Assembly: GCA_017540565.1 (NCBI GenBank)
Contig: JAFYAU010000026.1
Location: 1 to 34,821, forward strand
Direction: 5' to 3'
Length of the DNA stretch: 34,821 nucleotides
Source of the DNA: Oscillospiraceae bacterium
GTDB lineage: Bacteria > Bacillota > Clostridia > Oscillospirales > Oscillospiraceae
In this document: positions 7,006 through 15,654 of the stretch, one piece after another
Numbering within the stretch: the stretch's first letter is position 1
How the letters are laid out: each line of letters opens with the position of its first letter
Notes under the pieces: model-generated
Database searches by the model: none
The model's input: only the letters and a program-made list of their open reading frames with translations
What the model was told of the DNA's origin: nothing
Position numbers and translations under genes: made by a program

Positions 7006-8547
7006 ATGAGCAACATCGATCCCAGATGGGGCAGCTGGGCAAAGGCGCCCGCGCCCTTCAAAGAGGAGGAGTTCGACGGGACGCTGACGACACAGGTGCT
7101 GGTCGTCGGCGCCGGCATCTGCGGCGTGAGCTGCGCCTACAGCGCCGCCCAGAACGGCTGCGAGGTCACGGTCATGGAGAAGCTCCCCTCCTACCACGGC
7201 TTCGCCTTCAACGTGGGCGTGGTCAACTCGAAGTACATGCGCTCCCTCGGCATCGTCAACGATCCCGACGCGGTGGCGCGGGAGTGGATCAAGCGCTGCG
7301 GGAACCGCTGCGACGAGCGCCTGGTGCGCCTGTACACGACGCGCAGCGAGGAGGCCATGGACTGGGTCCTGGACCTGGTCACCCGCCCGGAGTGGGGCGT
7401 CAAGCCGAACCTGCAGGGGGCGGTGTATCAGGGGGAGACGTACCGCGAGCTGCTGGCCGCCCACTCCTTCCACGACGGCCCCGTCGCCCGTCAGGGGAAG
7501 TTCGGAGGCCTCAACGACGTCATGGAATGCATGGTGCGCGAATCCGAGAAGCTCGGCACCCGCTTCCTGTACAGAACGAAGATGCTCCAGCTGATCAAGG
7601 AGGACGGGCGCGTGACGGGCGCGGCCGCTCGCACGGAGGACGGGAGGCTCATCCGCGTCCTGGCGGACAAGGCCGTCGTCCTGTGCACCGGCGGCATCGG
7701 CGGGAACGACGAGATGTGCGACGACCTGTGCCCGATCGCCAACCGCGTCACGGTGAAGGCGAACGTGCCGAAGGGCGTGGACAACGGGGACGGACACCGG
7801 GCGGCCCTCTGGGCGGGCGCCTCGTTCGAGGACACCCCGTTCCCCACCATGCTGCATCCGCAGGCCATCCGCCACGCCAACTACTGCTTCCTGTTCGTCA
7901 CCCCGAAGGGCAGGCGCTTCATGAACGAGGACAACTATCTGCAGGGCCGCGCCCTGGGCGTGCTCAAGACGGGCTTTCCCTGGTGCTGGACCGTGTTCGA
8001 CGACGCCTGGGCCACGAAGATCCCGGCCACGCTCCCCTACGGCGGCGGCATCTACTGGGGCGAGAGCTTCGAATACGAGGGCGGGCAGCCCTTCGACGAG
8101 AAGGCCGTCGGCGAGAAGATCGAGTGGAGCCTGCGCAACGGCTTCGCCGTGAAGGCGGACACGCCCCGCGAGCTGGCGGAGAAGGCCGGCATCGACCCGG
8201 ACGCCTTCGAGGAGACCTTCAGCAGATACAACGAGTACTGCCGGAAGGGGCACGACGACGAGTTCGGCAAGCGGCCAGAGCTCCTGATCCCCCTGGACAC
8301 CCCGCCGTACTACGCCCGCAAGTTCGGGCCCGCGCTCCTGTCCGTCTGCGGAGGCGTGCAGGTGGACGAGTACTTCCGGGCCCTGGACGAGCACCGGGAG
8401 CCCGTGCCCGGTCTGTACGCGCTGGGCAACATCATGGCCGGGCGCTACGGCGTGGACTACCCCATGCTGGTCCCCGGCAACTCCACCGGGTCCGGCCTGA
8501 CCTACGGCTACATCCTCGGCCGGGATCTCGGCGGGATCCCCAGATAA
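7006..8547 (+). CDS. Fumarate reductase/KstD-like FAD-dependent reductase
   Basis: This 513-residue flavoprotein of the FAD_binding_2 family includes fumarate reductase, urocanate reductase and ketosteroid dehydrogenase flavoproteins. The N-terminal VVGAGICG (33-40) with Glu58 binds the FAD dinucleotide. PKGRRFMNED in the capping-domain region and the C-terminal GLYALGNIMAG and MLVPGNSTGSGLTYG close the flavin site as in the family. There is no signal peptide, FMN-transfer domain or heme domain, so it acts in the cytoplasm with an unknown electron donor. The start at 7006 follows GGAGG by seven bases; the longer upstream open frame has no ribosome binding site and crosses the promoter. It is monocistronic with its own promoter and terminator. 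The substrate cannot be read from the sequence. Confidence 0.88.
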   Translation: MSNIDPRWGSWAKAPAPFKEEEFDGTLTTQVLVVGAGICGVSCAYSAAQNGCEVTVMEKLPSYHGFAFNVGVVNSKYMRSLGIVNDPDAVAREWIKRCGNRCDERLVRLYTTRSEEAMDWVLDLVTRPEWGVKPNLQGAVYQGETYRELLAAHSFHDGPVARQGKFGGLNDVMECMVRESEKLGTRFLYRTKMLQLIKEDGRVTGAAARTEDGRLIRVLADKAVVLCTGGIGGNDEMCDDLCPIANRVTVKANVPKGVDNGDGHRAALWAGASFEDTPFPTMLHPQAIRHANYCFLFVTPKGRRFMNEDNYLQGRALGVLKTGFPWCWTVFDDAWATKIPATLPYGGGIYWGESFEYEGGQPFDEKAVGEKIEWSLRNGFAVKADTPRELAEKAGIDPDAFEETFSRYNEYCRKGHDDEFGKRPELLIPLDTPPYYARKFGPALLSVCGGVQVDEYFRALDEHREPVPGLYALGNIMAGRYGVDYPMLVPGNSTGSGLTYGYILGRDLGGIPR

Positions 8548-8565
8548 CACGTTTCCGGTCATGCG

Positions 8566-8602
8566 AAAACTCCCGGCGGATCTCTCCGCCGGGAGTTCTT
8601 TC
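8566..8602 (+). terminator. Terminator of the FAD reductase gene
   Basis: A perfect 13-bp hairpin (AACTCCCGGCGGA and TCCGCCGGGAGTT, loop TCTC) is flanked by an A-run and followed by CTTTC. It begins about 20 bases after the stop codon and may also serve the minus-strand gene ending at 8644. Confidence 0.85.
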
Positions 8603-8643
8603 GGACGCGTTCGGAATATGCAATATGAGTATGAATATAAGTA

Positions 8644-9162
8644 TCAGTCTGAGAGGTCCGGGATCCGCATCTCCTCCAGCGGCTCCGGCGTCTTGACGCG
8701 GCAGATCCGGCCCACGAGGCCCGTCAGCCCTCTCTTCAGCCGTTCCGCCTGCTTCGCCGCGCACAGGTCGTACGCGTCGACCAGTCCGGAGAGGCCCTCC
8801 CGGATCTCGTTCATCTCGCGCACCCGCCGGGCGCCCTCGAAGGTGTCCCCCTTCTCCAGCGCGGCCGACCATATGATGGAGATGATCTGATTGAAGACCG
8901 GTACTTTCTCGAGATAGCTGCCTTTCTTTATGCCGTCCAGTTCCTCCAGGAGTCTTCCGCAGCGTTCCGCCTCCTCCGGCCAGACGGGGTCCGCCGCGAC
9001 GAGCTCCCCGCCGAGGGAGATCCACCGGCGCAGATCGTCCTCCATCCCCCGGACCAGGCTGACGCACCGGTGCGACTCCTTGTCCAGTTTCCGGTAGATG
9101 AAGATGAATACGAGCACAGCGACCGTGACGATCATCAGCGCGATCCTTGCCGCAGTGTCCAT
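8644..9162 (-). CDS. Small membrane-anchored protein, unrecognised
   Basis: A 172-residue protein with one N-terminal membrane helix (ALMIVTVAVLVFIFIYRKL, residues 8-26) and a helical, charged remainder. The topology recalls LemA-type proteins, but I see no LemA motif. The ATG at 9162 is preceded by GGAAGGGAGGG. It stands alone between the flavoprotein and the ATPase gene. The 265-bp stretch 9163-9427 upstream is AT-richer and shows no gene. Confidence 0.65.
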   Translation of the reverse strand: MDTAARIALMIVTVAVLVFIFIYRKLDKESHRCVSLVRGMEDDLRRWISLGGELVAADPVWPEEAERCGRLLEELDGIKKGSYLEKVPVFNQIISIIWSAALEKGDTFEGARRVREMNEIREGLSGLVDAYDLCAAKQAERLKRGLTGLVGRICRVKTPEPLEEMRIPDLSD

Positions 9163-9427
9163 TCCGGTCCCTCCCTTCCGAGTTTCGTGTCTTCTTCCTC
9201 CGCCATTCTACCACAGTTCCGGGGAAAACGGAACCCGTGCGTCCAGCGGTTTTCTTCTCTCCGTCATGCGCAACCCCCTCATTTCTCTTCTGTTTTGCAC
9301 AACGCGGGCAGTTGCGTCCCGCCTCCGTTTTTTATTCATCTTATCCAGAAAGGAATCTTGTTTTGTTCGCACATTACTTCCGCGAGAATAGTGCACCGAG
9401 CACATACCCCGTTTTCCGGCGGCTGGT

Positions 9428-10411
9428 TCAGTCATCCTCCCGGAACAGCTCCTTCAGCAGCCGTTCCCGTCCGTCGACGAACAGCTTCGTGATCTGATAG
9501 CTCTCCGTCTCCTCCCAGGACACGGGATGCACCGTTCCGTCGAAGCAGAGGATGTCCGCGTCCGGCGTTCCGAGCAGGATCGGAGAGTGCGTCGCGATGA
9601 CGAACTGGGAGCCGGCCCGGCTCATCCTCACGAGCCGCACCAGGAGCTCCAGCTGCTTCTGCGGCGAGAGCGCCGCCTCCGGCTCGTCCATCAGGTACAG
9701 TCCGACCGCCACGTTGTCCGTGATGAAGTCCAGGAAGCTCTCCCCGTGGGAACGCGCGTGGTAGTCCGGCATCCGGCCGTCATGGTTGTACTCCCGGAGC
9801 GCGGCGCTGGCCATGTTGTAGAAGCTCTCCGCCCGCAGGAAATAGCTCCGGTCCGGGCGGTGCGGGCCGCGGGAGAGCCGCAGCGCGCTGCCCAGGGCGG
9901 ACCAGTCGTCGTACGTGCTGAAGCGGTAGTTTCCGGTGCCCCCCTCCGGATTCAGGCCCAGAGCGACGGCCAGGCCCTCCAGCAGCGTGGACTTCCCGCT
10001 CCCGTTCTCCCCGCAGAAGAAGGTGAGGTTCCTCCGGAAGGAAACCGTCTCCAGGGAACGCAGCGCGGGGATCTCAAGCACGTACTCCGAATCCGGGCCG
10101 GCGTTCCCCTCCAGGTATTTCCATTCGATCTCAAAGCCTCTGACGAACAGTTCCTCCACCGGTTTCTCCCTCCTTCTTCCCTCTCTGATATGCTTTTCCC
10201 GGTACCGGTCCCTCTCCTGCAGGATGATCAGCGCCTCGTCGGCGATCTCCTCTGCGGTGAGCGACAGGGAGTTCTTCAGATAGGACAGCATCCTCTTCGA
10301 GGTGTATTCCGTATCCGTGAGCGACGATATGGCCGCGGCGAAGTCCCGGCCGAAGCCCAGCTCCGCGAGCCTGGCCGCGACCGGTCCGGAATACCTGTCT
10401 CTCCTTCCCAT
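9428..10411 (-). CDS. ABC-type AAA ATPase (predicted ATPase, RecF/OLD-like fold)
   Basis: A 327-residue soluble ATPase. The Walker A motif is GENGSGKST (134-142), the signature-like motif is SHGES (221-225), Walker B is LYLMDEPE (238-245) and the switch His is THSPIL (His275). Family members of this type (COG3910-like) are about 250 residues. The first 75 or so residues here are an additional helical, charged extension of unknown function. No transmembrane partner lies nearby, so it is not a transporter subunit; such ATPases often act on nucleic acids or in stress and defence. The start has AGGGGAG upstream. It appears to be monocistronic. Confidence 0.85.
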   Translation of the reverse strand: MGRRDRYSGPVAARLAELGFGRDFAAAISSLTDTEYTSKRMLSYLKNSLSLTAEEIADEALIILQERDRYREKHIREGRRREKPVEELFVRGFEIEWKYLEGNAGPDSEYVLEIPALRSLETVSFRRNLTFFCGENGSGKSTLLEGLAVALGLNPEGGTGNYRFSTYDDWSALGSALRLSRGPHRPDRSYFLRAESFYNMASAALREYNHDGRMPDYHARSHGESFLDFITDNVAVGLYLMDEPEAALSPQKQLELLVRLVRMSRAGSQFVIATHSPILLGTPDADILCFDGTVHPVSWEETESYQITKLFVDGRERLLKELFREDD

Positions 10412-10511
10412 CTATCTCCCCTCCGGTTCCTCTTTCATTTTCCATCCTCTCAGGCGGGCCGTCCGAAAGAGCGTACAGTTTCCGCCTTTGAAATGATGAT
10501 CCGCATACGGG

Positions 10512-10541
10512 CGCAGGCCCGGGACGGGTCCCGGGCCTGCG
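10512..10541 (-). terminator. Terminator-like hairpin after the CotH gene
   Basis: A perfect 13-bp inverted repeat (CGCAGGCCCGGGA and TCCCGGGCCTGCG, loop CGGG) starts 18 bases past the stop codon. The U-tract is weak, so efficiency is uncertain. Confidence 0.62.
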
Positions 10542-10558
10542 GATGCATGTCTGATGGT

Positions 10559-13500
10559 TTACGTGCGGTAGGCCATCACGGCCTCGTAGTATTTGTAAAG
10601 CGCCGACAGGCCGTCCTTCGCCGCGGCCGTCGAACCCGCGTTGTTCAGCACGGACCGGACGTAGGACAGGGCGGAGACCTGTACCGTGAAGGTCTTCCCC
10701 GCGGTTCCGTTGATCTCGTAAAGGTCGCCCAGCCTGTGCGCCGAGATGCCGGAGATCCGGATCAGGTACCTGCCGTCGGACTGCTTCGCGGGCGTGACGT
10801 TCTTCACGGTCACGCTGCCGCCGCCCGCCGGTGTGGTGTACAGCTTCACGTTCGACGGGGTTTTCCCGTCCTTCGTCGTCAGGAACACGTCCACCGTCGT
10901 CTCGGAATCCAGATGCAGCTTGTACGTCGCCTTCGTGACGTTCGTTCCGTCGATGGCCTTGACGAACGCGTTGGCCTGCACCTTCGACAGGATGTCCGCG
11001 TAGTCGAAGGATTCCGCGTAGTGCAGGGTCATCGCCGCGTAGTCCGTTCCGATCGTCCAGTGGTTGATCGAGGACAGGTAGATCTGCGCGTAGTGTCCGT
11101 AGTCCGCGATGGCGTGCGCCAGCGCCACCGTCTTATCGTCGTAGAACGACGCGTTCCGGTCCACGGCCTGCAGGTATCTAAGGACCGAGTACTCCTTGGA
11201 GACCGTCTTTTCGTCCCCGTAATGATACACGGCCTTGATCGTGTCCGCCATCTGGATGGAATTGATGTAGCAGGTGAACCCGAAGTAGCCCTTGCCGTTG
11301 ACCTTGCCCGCGTCGAAGAGCACGCTCACGGGATCCGCCTTTCCGACCTTGAATTCCACGCGGCTCGCGCTCCGCTGTTCCTCCGTGAGCCCCGACAGAT
11401 CCATGTAGAAGTTCAGGCCGATCTGTCCGGACAGGACCAGGGACTGGGTCTTGAACTCGGGCCATACGAACTTGTCCGCGACCGTCTCGCGGCTCAGTTC
11501 CTTTCCGCACCTCGTGCAGTAAACGACCACGTCGTGGCTTCCGTCCGCCTCTTCCGTCGCCGGGACTTCGTTCTCCGTCACCGGTTCGCCGGGCTCGTGC
11601 CCCAGCGAGGGGATGTTGGCTTCCGTCTTCGTCTGGCCGGTGAAGGCCTTGTTCGCGAAGGCCGCCGTCCAGGTCGTCTCGCCCGGCTCCTCGCACGTCG
11701 GCTCCTTCGTGACCTCGGAGGTCGTCTTTACGGTCTCGCTGTCCACATGGGACGGATCGTTTCCGCAGGTCCGGCTGGCCGTGGCCGTGCCGTTGTCCTC
11801 CGCCCACTCGTAGGCGGGCTCGCCCCAGTCATGGCCGGTCGCCGGAATCGTCTTCGTCTCGCGGCTCAGTTCCATATGGCAGACGGAGCAGTATACGACA
11901 TCGTCCCAGCTGCCGTCCTCCGTGCAGGTCGCCGGCTTTTCTTTCTCCTTCACCGGTTCGGCGGGCGTGTGGCCGGTCGGCTCGATGTTCGCTTCGGTCT
12001 TCGTCTGCTTGGCGAAGGCGGCGTTTTCGAAGACGGCCGTCCAGGTCGTCTCGCCCTTCTCCTCGCAGGCCGGCTGCTTCGTGATTTCCGCCGACGTATC
12101 CGCCGTCTCGGTCTCTTTGTGGGAAGCATCCCGTTTGCAGGCTCTCGTCGCCGTCACGCTGCCGTTGTCCTCCGCCCATTCGTACATCGGGTCGGCCCAG
12201 TCGTGGCCAAGGGCGGGGATCGTCTTCGTCTCCCTGCTCAGTTCCTTCCCGCAGACGGAGCAGTACACGGCCTCCTCATAGCTGCCGTCCTCCGTGCACG
12301 TCGCCGCCTTCTCGTTCTCCCTGACGGGATCGGCGGGCGTGTGCCCCGAGGCCGGTACGTCTTTCACGGTCTTCGTCTGTTTCTCGAACGCGGCGTTCTC
12401 AAAGGACGCGGTATACGTCGTCTCGCCCTTCTCCTCGCATGTCGGCTGCTTCGTGATCTCCGCGGCCGTCCCGGCCGTTTCGGTCTCTTTGTGGGAAGCA
12501 TCCCGTCTGCAGACTCTCGTCGCCGTCACGCTGCCGTTGTCCTCCGCCCATTCGTAGACCGGGTCGGCCCAGTCGTGGCCAAGGGCGGGGACCGCGTTCG
12601 TCTCCCTGCTCAGTTCCTTATGGCAGACCGTGCAGTAGACGGCCATGTCGTAGCTTCCGTCCTCCGTGCATGTCGGGGCCTTCTCGTTCTCCCGGACGGC
12701 TTCGCCCGGCGTGTGTCCCAGCGCCTCGATATCCTGGACTTCCTTCGTCTGGGTCGCGAAAGCGGGATTTTCGAATGCGGCGGTGTACTTCGTCGTTCCC
12801 TTTCCTTCGCAGGTCGAGGGAGCGGTGACCTCGGACGCCGTTTCCACCGTCTCGGTCTCGGTATGCGAAGCGTCGCGTTTGCAGACCCGCGTCGCCGTCA
12901 CGCTCGTGTTATCAGCGGACCACTCGTAGGTTGGATCGTCCCAGTCGTGCCCCAGGGCGGGGACCATCTTCGTCTCCCTGCTCAGTTCCTTATGGCATAC
13001 CGTGCAGTAGACGGCAAGATCGTAGCTTCCGTCCTCCGTGCACGTCGTGGCCTTCTCGTTCTCCCGGACGGCTTCGCCCGGCGTGTGCCCCGTTGCCGGG
13101 ACGTCCTCCACGGTCTTCGTCTGCGTCCCGAAACCCGTGTTTTCGAAGACGGCGGTATATGTCGTCTTCCCCATGCCTTCACAGGTCGCCTGTGTGGTGA
13201 CATCAGACGACGTTTCCACCGTTTCGGTCTCTATGTGGGAAGCGTCGCGTCTGCAGATCCGGGTCGCGGTCACATGGCTGTTGTCCTCCGTCCATTCGTA
13301 GGAAGGATCGCCCCAGTCGTGGCCCAGCGGCGGGATATCCTGTACGGTCTTCGTCTGGGCGGCAAAGGCGGGGTTCGCGAACGTGGCCGTGTACTTTGTC
13401 GTGCCCATGGTCTCGCAGGCCGCGGGCACCGTGATCTCCGCCGCCGTGCTCACGGTCTCCGTCTCCGTGTAGGACGCGCTGTGCCGGCTCGCCCGGGTCG

Positions 13501-15478
13501 CGGTCACGCTCGTGTTGTCCTCCGACCATTCGTACGTCGGGTCGTTCCAGAAGTCCTCGTCGGTGTAATTGTTCCGGAACCACAGGGAGCGGACGGTGAT
13601 ATATGTCTTGAGATTTGCCGTGTAATTGCTCCACTGCGTCGTTGCCGCATAGGACTGCCGGTAACTGCCGTTCCCCAGCGTCGTGGCGCTCCTGTAGTAA
13701 TGCAGGTTCTTCCCGGAACTGTTTCCGAGATCGTTGACTTTGGCGTGGTTCATCGCCGCCGACGCGGAGATCTCGTCGAACAGGGCCTGCGCGTCGTCGG
13801 GAAGCGCGTCGAATGCGTCCTTGTATCTGTTGTACTGGAATGTGACCTCCTCCATGAAATCCGCATGCTTTCTCAGCGTCTTGTAGATGGAGGTCTTGTA
13901 CTCGGTGATGTTTTCGATGAAATGGCCCTGCGCGCTCCGGCGGTCGCCGTTGGTGCGGTCGTCTGCCTTGCCGAGCTTCGAATTCTGGTAGGTGGAACCG
14001 AGGGCATTGTCCAGATCCCACAGCGGGCCGGCGATCAGCTTGTCCGCGTCCGTCTGGCCGTCCCGGTGGAACAGGATGCTGCCGGCGCATACGTCGTAGT
14101 TCTTAACGTACTCATGAATGAGATACATTTGGGCGAAGCTCTCGATGTCTATGTAGTCCGTATAGTATTTGCCCTTGGAGTTGTAGCCGGTATCCGAGCG
14201 CAAGGCATCCCAGGCGTCCTGGAGCCAGGACTGGATCTCCGCCGCCTTTGCCTCCATGTTGGCAGCGCTCTCGTCGACCTCTCCGGCCTCGTCGTATCCC
14301 AGGAAGTCGTCGCCCATCTTCTTGACGGTGATCCGGTTGTAGCAGGACGACCAGCCGGAGTCTTCCTTCAGGCCGGTCAGCTGGAACTGTGGATCGCCGC
14401 CCTGCGCGACGGGATCCTCCTTGTAGTTGTCCTGTTCGATCATCCACCCGTTTTTCGGGACGAAGGAGTCCGTCTTGGGTGTGACGGTATAGCAGCCCTG
14501 GTACTCGCCGTTCATCCAGACGTCGACGGAGGCGGTGTCCTGGCCGATCCCCATCTGTTCCGCAAGATGGAAGCCGGTCCGGTTGCACAGGAGGCTCCGG
14601 TCGAGGGCTTCGGCAAGCAGGGACCATTTCTTGGTCTTTTCCGAGTCGATGCCGGGGAAGTTGATCTTCTTGCCCAGGGTGATGTTGTACGGCTTCTTGT
14701 CGTCGGAACTGGTCCAGGTGGCGTTGCCGCGGCCCTTCATCTTGGAGAGCACGTGCTCCTGCCCGTCGATGAAAACGATACCGGAGCAGCTGTTCTCCTT
14801 GTCCCTCTTCATATCCGCGATCGTACCAAGGCTCTCATCGATCTCGATGAACATGGTATGCACGCCGGCAGAGCCTTTATACGTAGCAAGGCTGAGAGAA
14901 GCCAGACGGGAGCTCCCGTTCCTGAACTCATACGTCGTTCCCGCGCTCCCGGAAGGAATGGGGCAGGATCCGCTGTCGTACGACGTTCCGCCGACCCTTG
15001 CCGTCGTTCCGCCGTCCCAGGACAGGAAGCATTCGGACACGACCGCGTTTCCGGGAAGGCAGATCAGATAGGAGGTGCTCTTCTTGTACACGGTGATCCT
15101 GGACGGGAGCCCGTTGCTCTCCGACGGCTCGATCCACAGGCTTGTCGGCGCGGTGACCGCCATCGGCTCCGCCTCGACGGGAACGGCTTCTATCTCAGCG
15201 GCGGATCCCTCCGCGGTGAGTTCCTCATCGGGGAGGACAGGAGTCTGGGGCTCCGCAGTGATCGGCGCGGTTTCATCCGTCTCCTCCTCCGGCGCCGGCT
15301 CGGCGGCCGGCACCTCTTCCGGAGGCAGTTCATCGTCCGCCGGTTCCTCTTCGGTCATCTCGGCGGTCACGTATTCCTCTTCCTCATGCTCATGCGGCAG
15401 TTCTTCCGCCAATGCGGCAAAGGGCAGCGCCTGGAGCGCCAGGAGCAGCACGAGAACGAAAACCAGGATCTTCTTCAT
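10559..15478 (-). CDS. Secreted CotH-domain protein with tandem repeats
   Basis: A 1639-residue exported protein. Residues 1-24 are a signal peptide ending ALA-EE. A Pro/Glu/Thr-rich acidic linker follows to about residue 110. A CotH domain spans roughly 200-600, with KGRGNATW, MNGEYQGCYT and GPLWDLDNALGSTY, the acidic motif associated with the kinase-like active site. About 646-1338 is a series of 11 modules of two types (see repeat), each B module carrying CxxC. The C-terminal 300 residues (from FVWPEF) resemble a module shared by many large clostridial surface proteins. CotH proteins phosphorylate or assemble surface and spore-coat proteins in characterised cases; here a cell-surface or extracellular role is inferred. 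There is no LPXTG or C-terminal membrane anchor. GGAG precedes the ATG. Confidence 0.87.
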   Translation of the reverse strand: MKKILVFVLVLLLALQALPFAALAEELPHEHEEEEYVTAEMTEEEPADDELPPEEVPAAEPAPEEETDETAPITAEPQTPVLPDEELTAEGSAAEIEAVPVEAEPMAVTAPTSLWIEPSESNGLPSRITVYKKSTSYLICLPGNAVVSECFLSWDGGTTARVGGTSYDSGSCPIPSGSAGTTYEFRNGSSRLASLSLATYKGSAGVHTMFIEIDESLGTIADMKRDKENSCSGIVFIDGQEHVLSKMKGRGNATWTSSDDKKPYNITLGKKINFPGIDSEKTKKWSLLAEALDRSLLCNRTGFHLAEQMGIGQDTASVDVWMNGEYQGCYTVTPKTDSFVPKNGWMIEQDNYKEDPVAQGGDPQFQLTGLKEDSGWSSCYNRITVKKMGDDFLGYDEAGEVDESAANMEAKAAEIQSWLQDAWDALRSDTGYNSKGKYYTDYIDIESFAQMYLIHEYVKNYDVCAGSILFHRDGQTDADKLIAGPLWDLDNALGSTYQNSKLGKADDRTNGDRRSAQGHFIENITEYKTSIYKTLRKHADFMEEVTFQYNRYKDAFDALPDDAQALFDEISASAAMNHAKVNDLGNSSGKNLHYYRSATTLGNGSYRQSYAATTQWSNYTANLKTYITVRSLWFRNNYTDEDFWNDPTYEWSEDNTSVTATRASRHSASYTETETVSTAAEITVPAACETMGTTKYTATFANPAFAAQTKTVQDIPPLGHDWGDPSYEWTEDNSHVTATRICRRDASHIETETVETSSDVTTQATCEGMGKTTYTAVFENTGFGTQTKTVEDVPATGHTPGEAVRENEKATTCTEDGSYDLAVYCTVCHKELSRETKMVPALGHDWDDPTYEWSADNTSVTATRVCKRDASHTETETVETASEVTAPSTCEGKGTTKYTAAFENPAFATQTKEVQDIEALGHTPGEAVRENEKAPTCTEDGSYDMAVYCTVCHKELSRETNAVPALGHDWADPVYEWAEDNGSVTATRVCRRDASHKETETAGTAAEITKQPTCEEKGETTYTASFENAAFEKQTKTVKDVPASGHTPADPVRENEKAATCTEDGSYEEAVYCSVCGKELSRETKTIPALGHDWADPMYEWAEDNGSVTATRACKRDASHKETETADTSAEITKQPACEEKGETTWTAVFENAAFAKQTKTEANIEPTGHTPAEPVKEKEKPATCTEDGSWDDVVYCSVCHMELSRETKTIPATGHDWGEPAYEWAEDNGTATASRTCGNDPSHVDSETVKTTSEVTKEPTCEEPGETTWTAAFANKAFTGQTKTEANIPSLGHEPGEPVTENEVPATEEADGSHDVVVYCTRCGKELSRETVADKFVWPEFKTQSLVLSGQIGLNFYMDLSGLTEEQRSASRVEFKVGKADPVSVLFDAGKVNGKGYFGFTCYINSIQMADTIKAVYHYGDEKTVSKEYSVLRYLQAVDRNASFYDDKTVALAHAIADYGHYAQIYLSSINHWTIGTDYAAMTLHYAESFDYADILSKVQANAFVKAIDGTNVTKATYKLHLDSETTVDVFLTTKDGKTPSNVKLYTTPAGGGSVTVKNVTPAKQSDGRYLIRISGISAHRLGDLYEINGTAGKTFTVQVSALSYVRSVLNNAGSTAAAKDGLSALYKYYEAVMAYRT
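11480..13550 (-). repeat. Intragenic tandem repeats, 372-bp period (124 residues)
   Basis: Eleven modules of two kinds are arranged A-A-B-A-B-A-B-A-B-A-B within the CotH protein. A modules run from a YEW-EDN-VTATR opening to a QTKTV-type end. B modules run from GHTPGEAV to VYCTVCHKELSRET. Corresponding DNA positions recur exactly 372 bp apart (for example 12294, 12666, 13038). Central copies are nearly identical at DNA level and the outer ones have diverged, which suggests recent copy-number change by recombination. Confidence 0.9.
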
Positions 15479-15550
15479 TTTTCTCCGTCCTTTCAGAGAG
15501 TATTCCGGACCCGGATCACGGGAAGCATTCTTGTATTTGTTCTACCTCAT

Positions 15551-15580
15551 AGTATCTCACAGTCGGGAGCGTTTCCGCAA
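15551..15580 (-). promoter_or_regulatory. Possible promoter of the CotH gene
   Basis: TTGCGG (15575-15580) and GATACT (15551-15556) on the minus strand, with an 18-base spacer. The -35 and its upstream GCTCTTGCGG context match those of the nitroreductase promoter at 18326-18354. Confidence 0.42.
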
Positions 15581-15597
15581 GAGCAATTCCGTTGAAA

Positions 15598-15625
15598 ACA
15601 GCCGCGGGGCCTCCCCCGCGGCTGT
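15598..15625 (-). terminator. Terminator of the second Old Yellow Enzyme gene
   Basis: A perfect 12-bp hairpin (ACAGCCGCGGGG and CCCCGCGGCTGT, loop CCTC) is followed on the minus strand by TTTTC. It lies 30 bases past the stop at 15655. Confidence 0.85.
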
Positions 15626-15654
15626 CTTATACCGTAATCTTCCCCCGTCCCCAG

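Noticed and set aside
6850..8562. Long minus-strand frame opposite the FAD reductase
   Set aside because: Shadow of the plus-strand gene, which has FAD motifs, ribosome binding site, promoter and terminator.
11480..13550. Regular repeats considered as a CRISPR-like array
   Set aside because: The period is 372 bp and the units are in-frame protein modules; there are no short repeat-spacer units or cas genes.
9527..15595. A 2022-codon open frame on the plus strand
   Set aside because: It is antisense to the CotH and ATPase genes, is Arg/Val/Leu-rich without motifs, and results from high GC at third positions.
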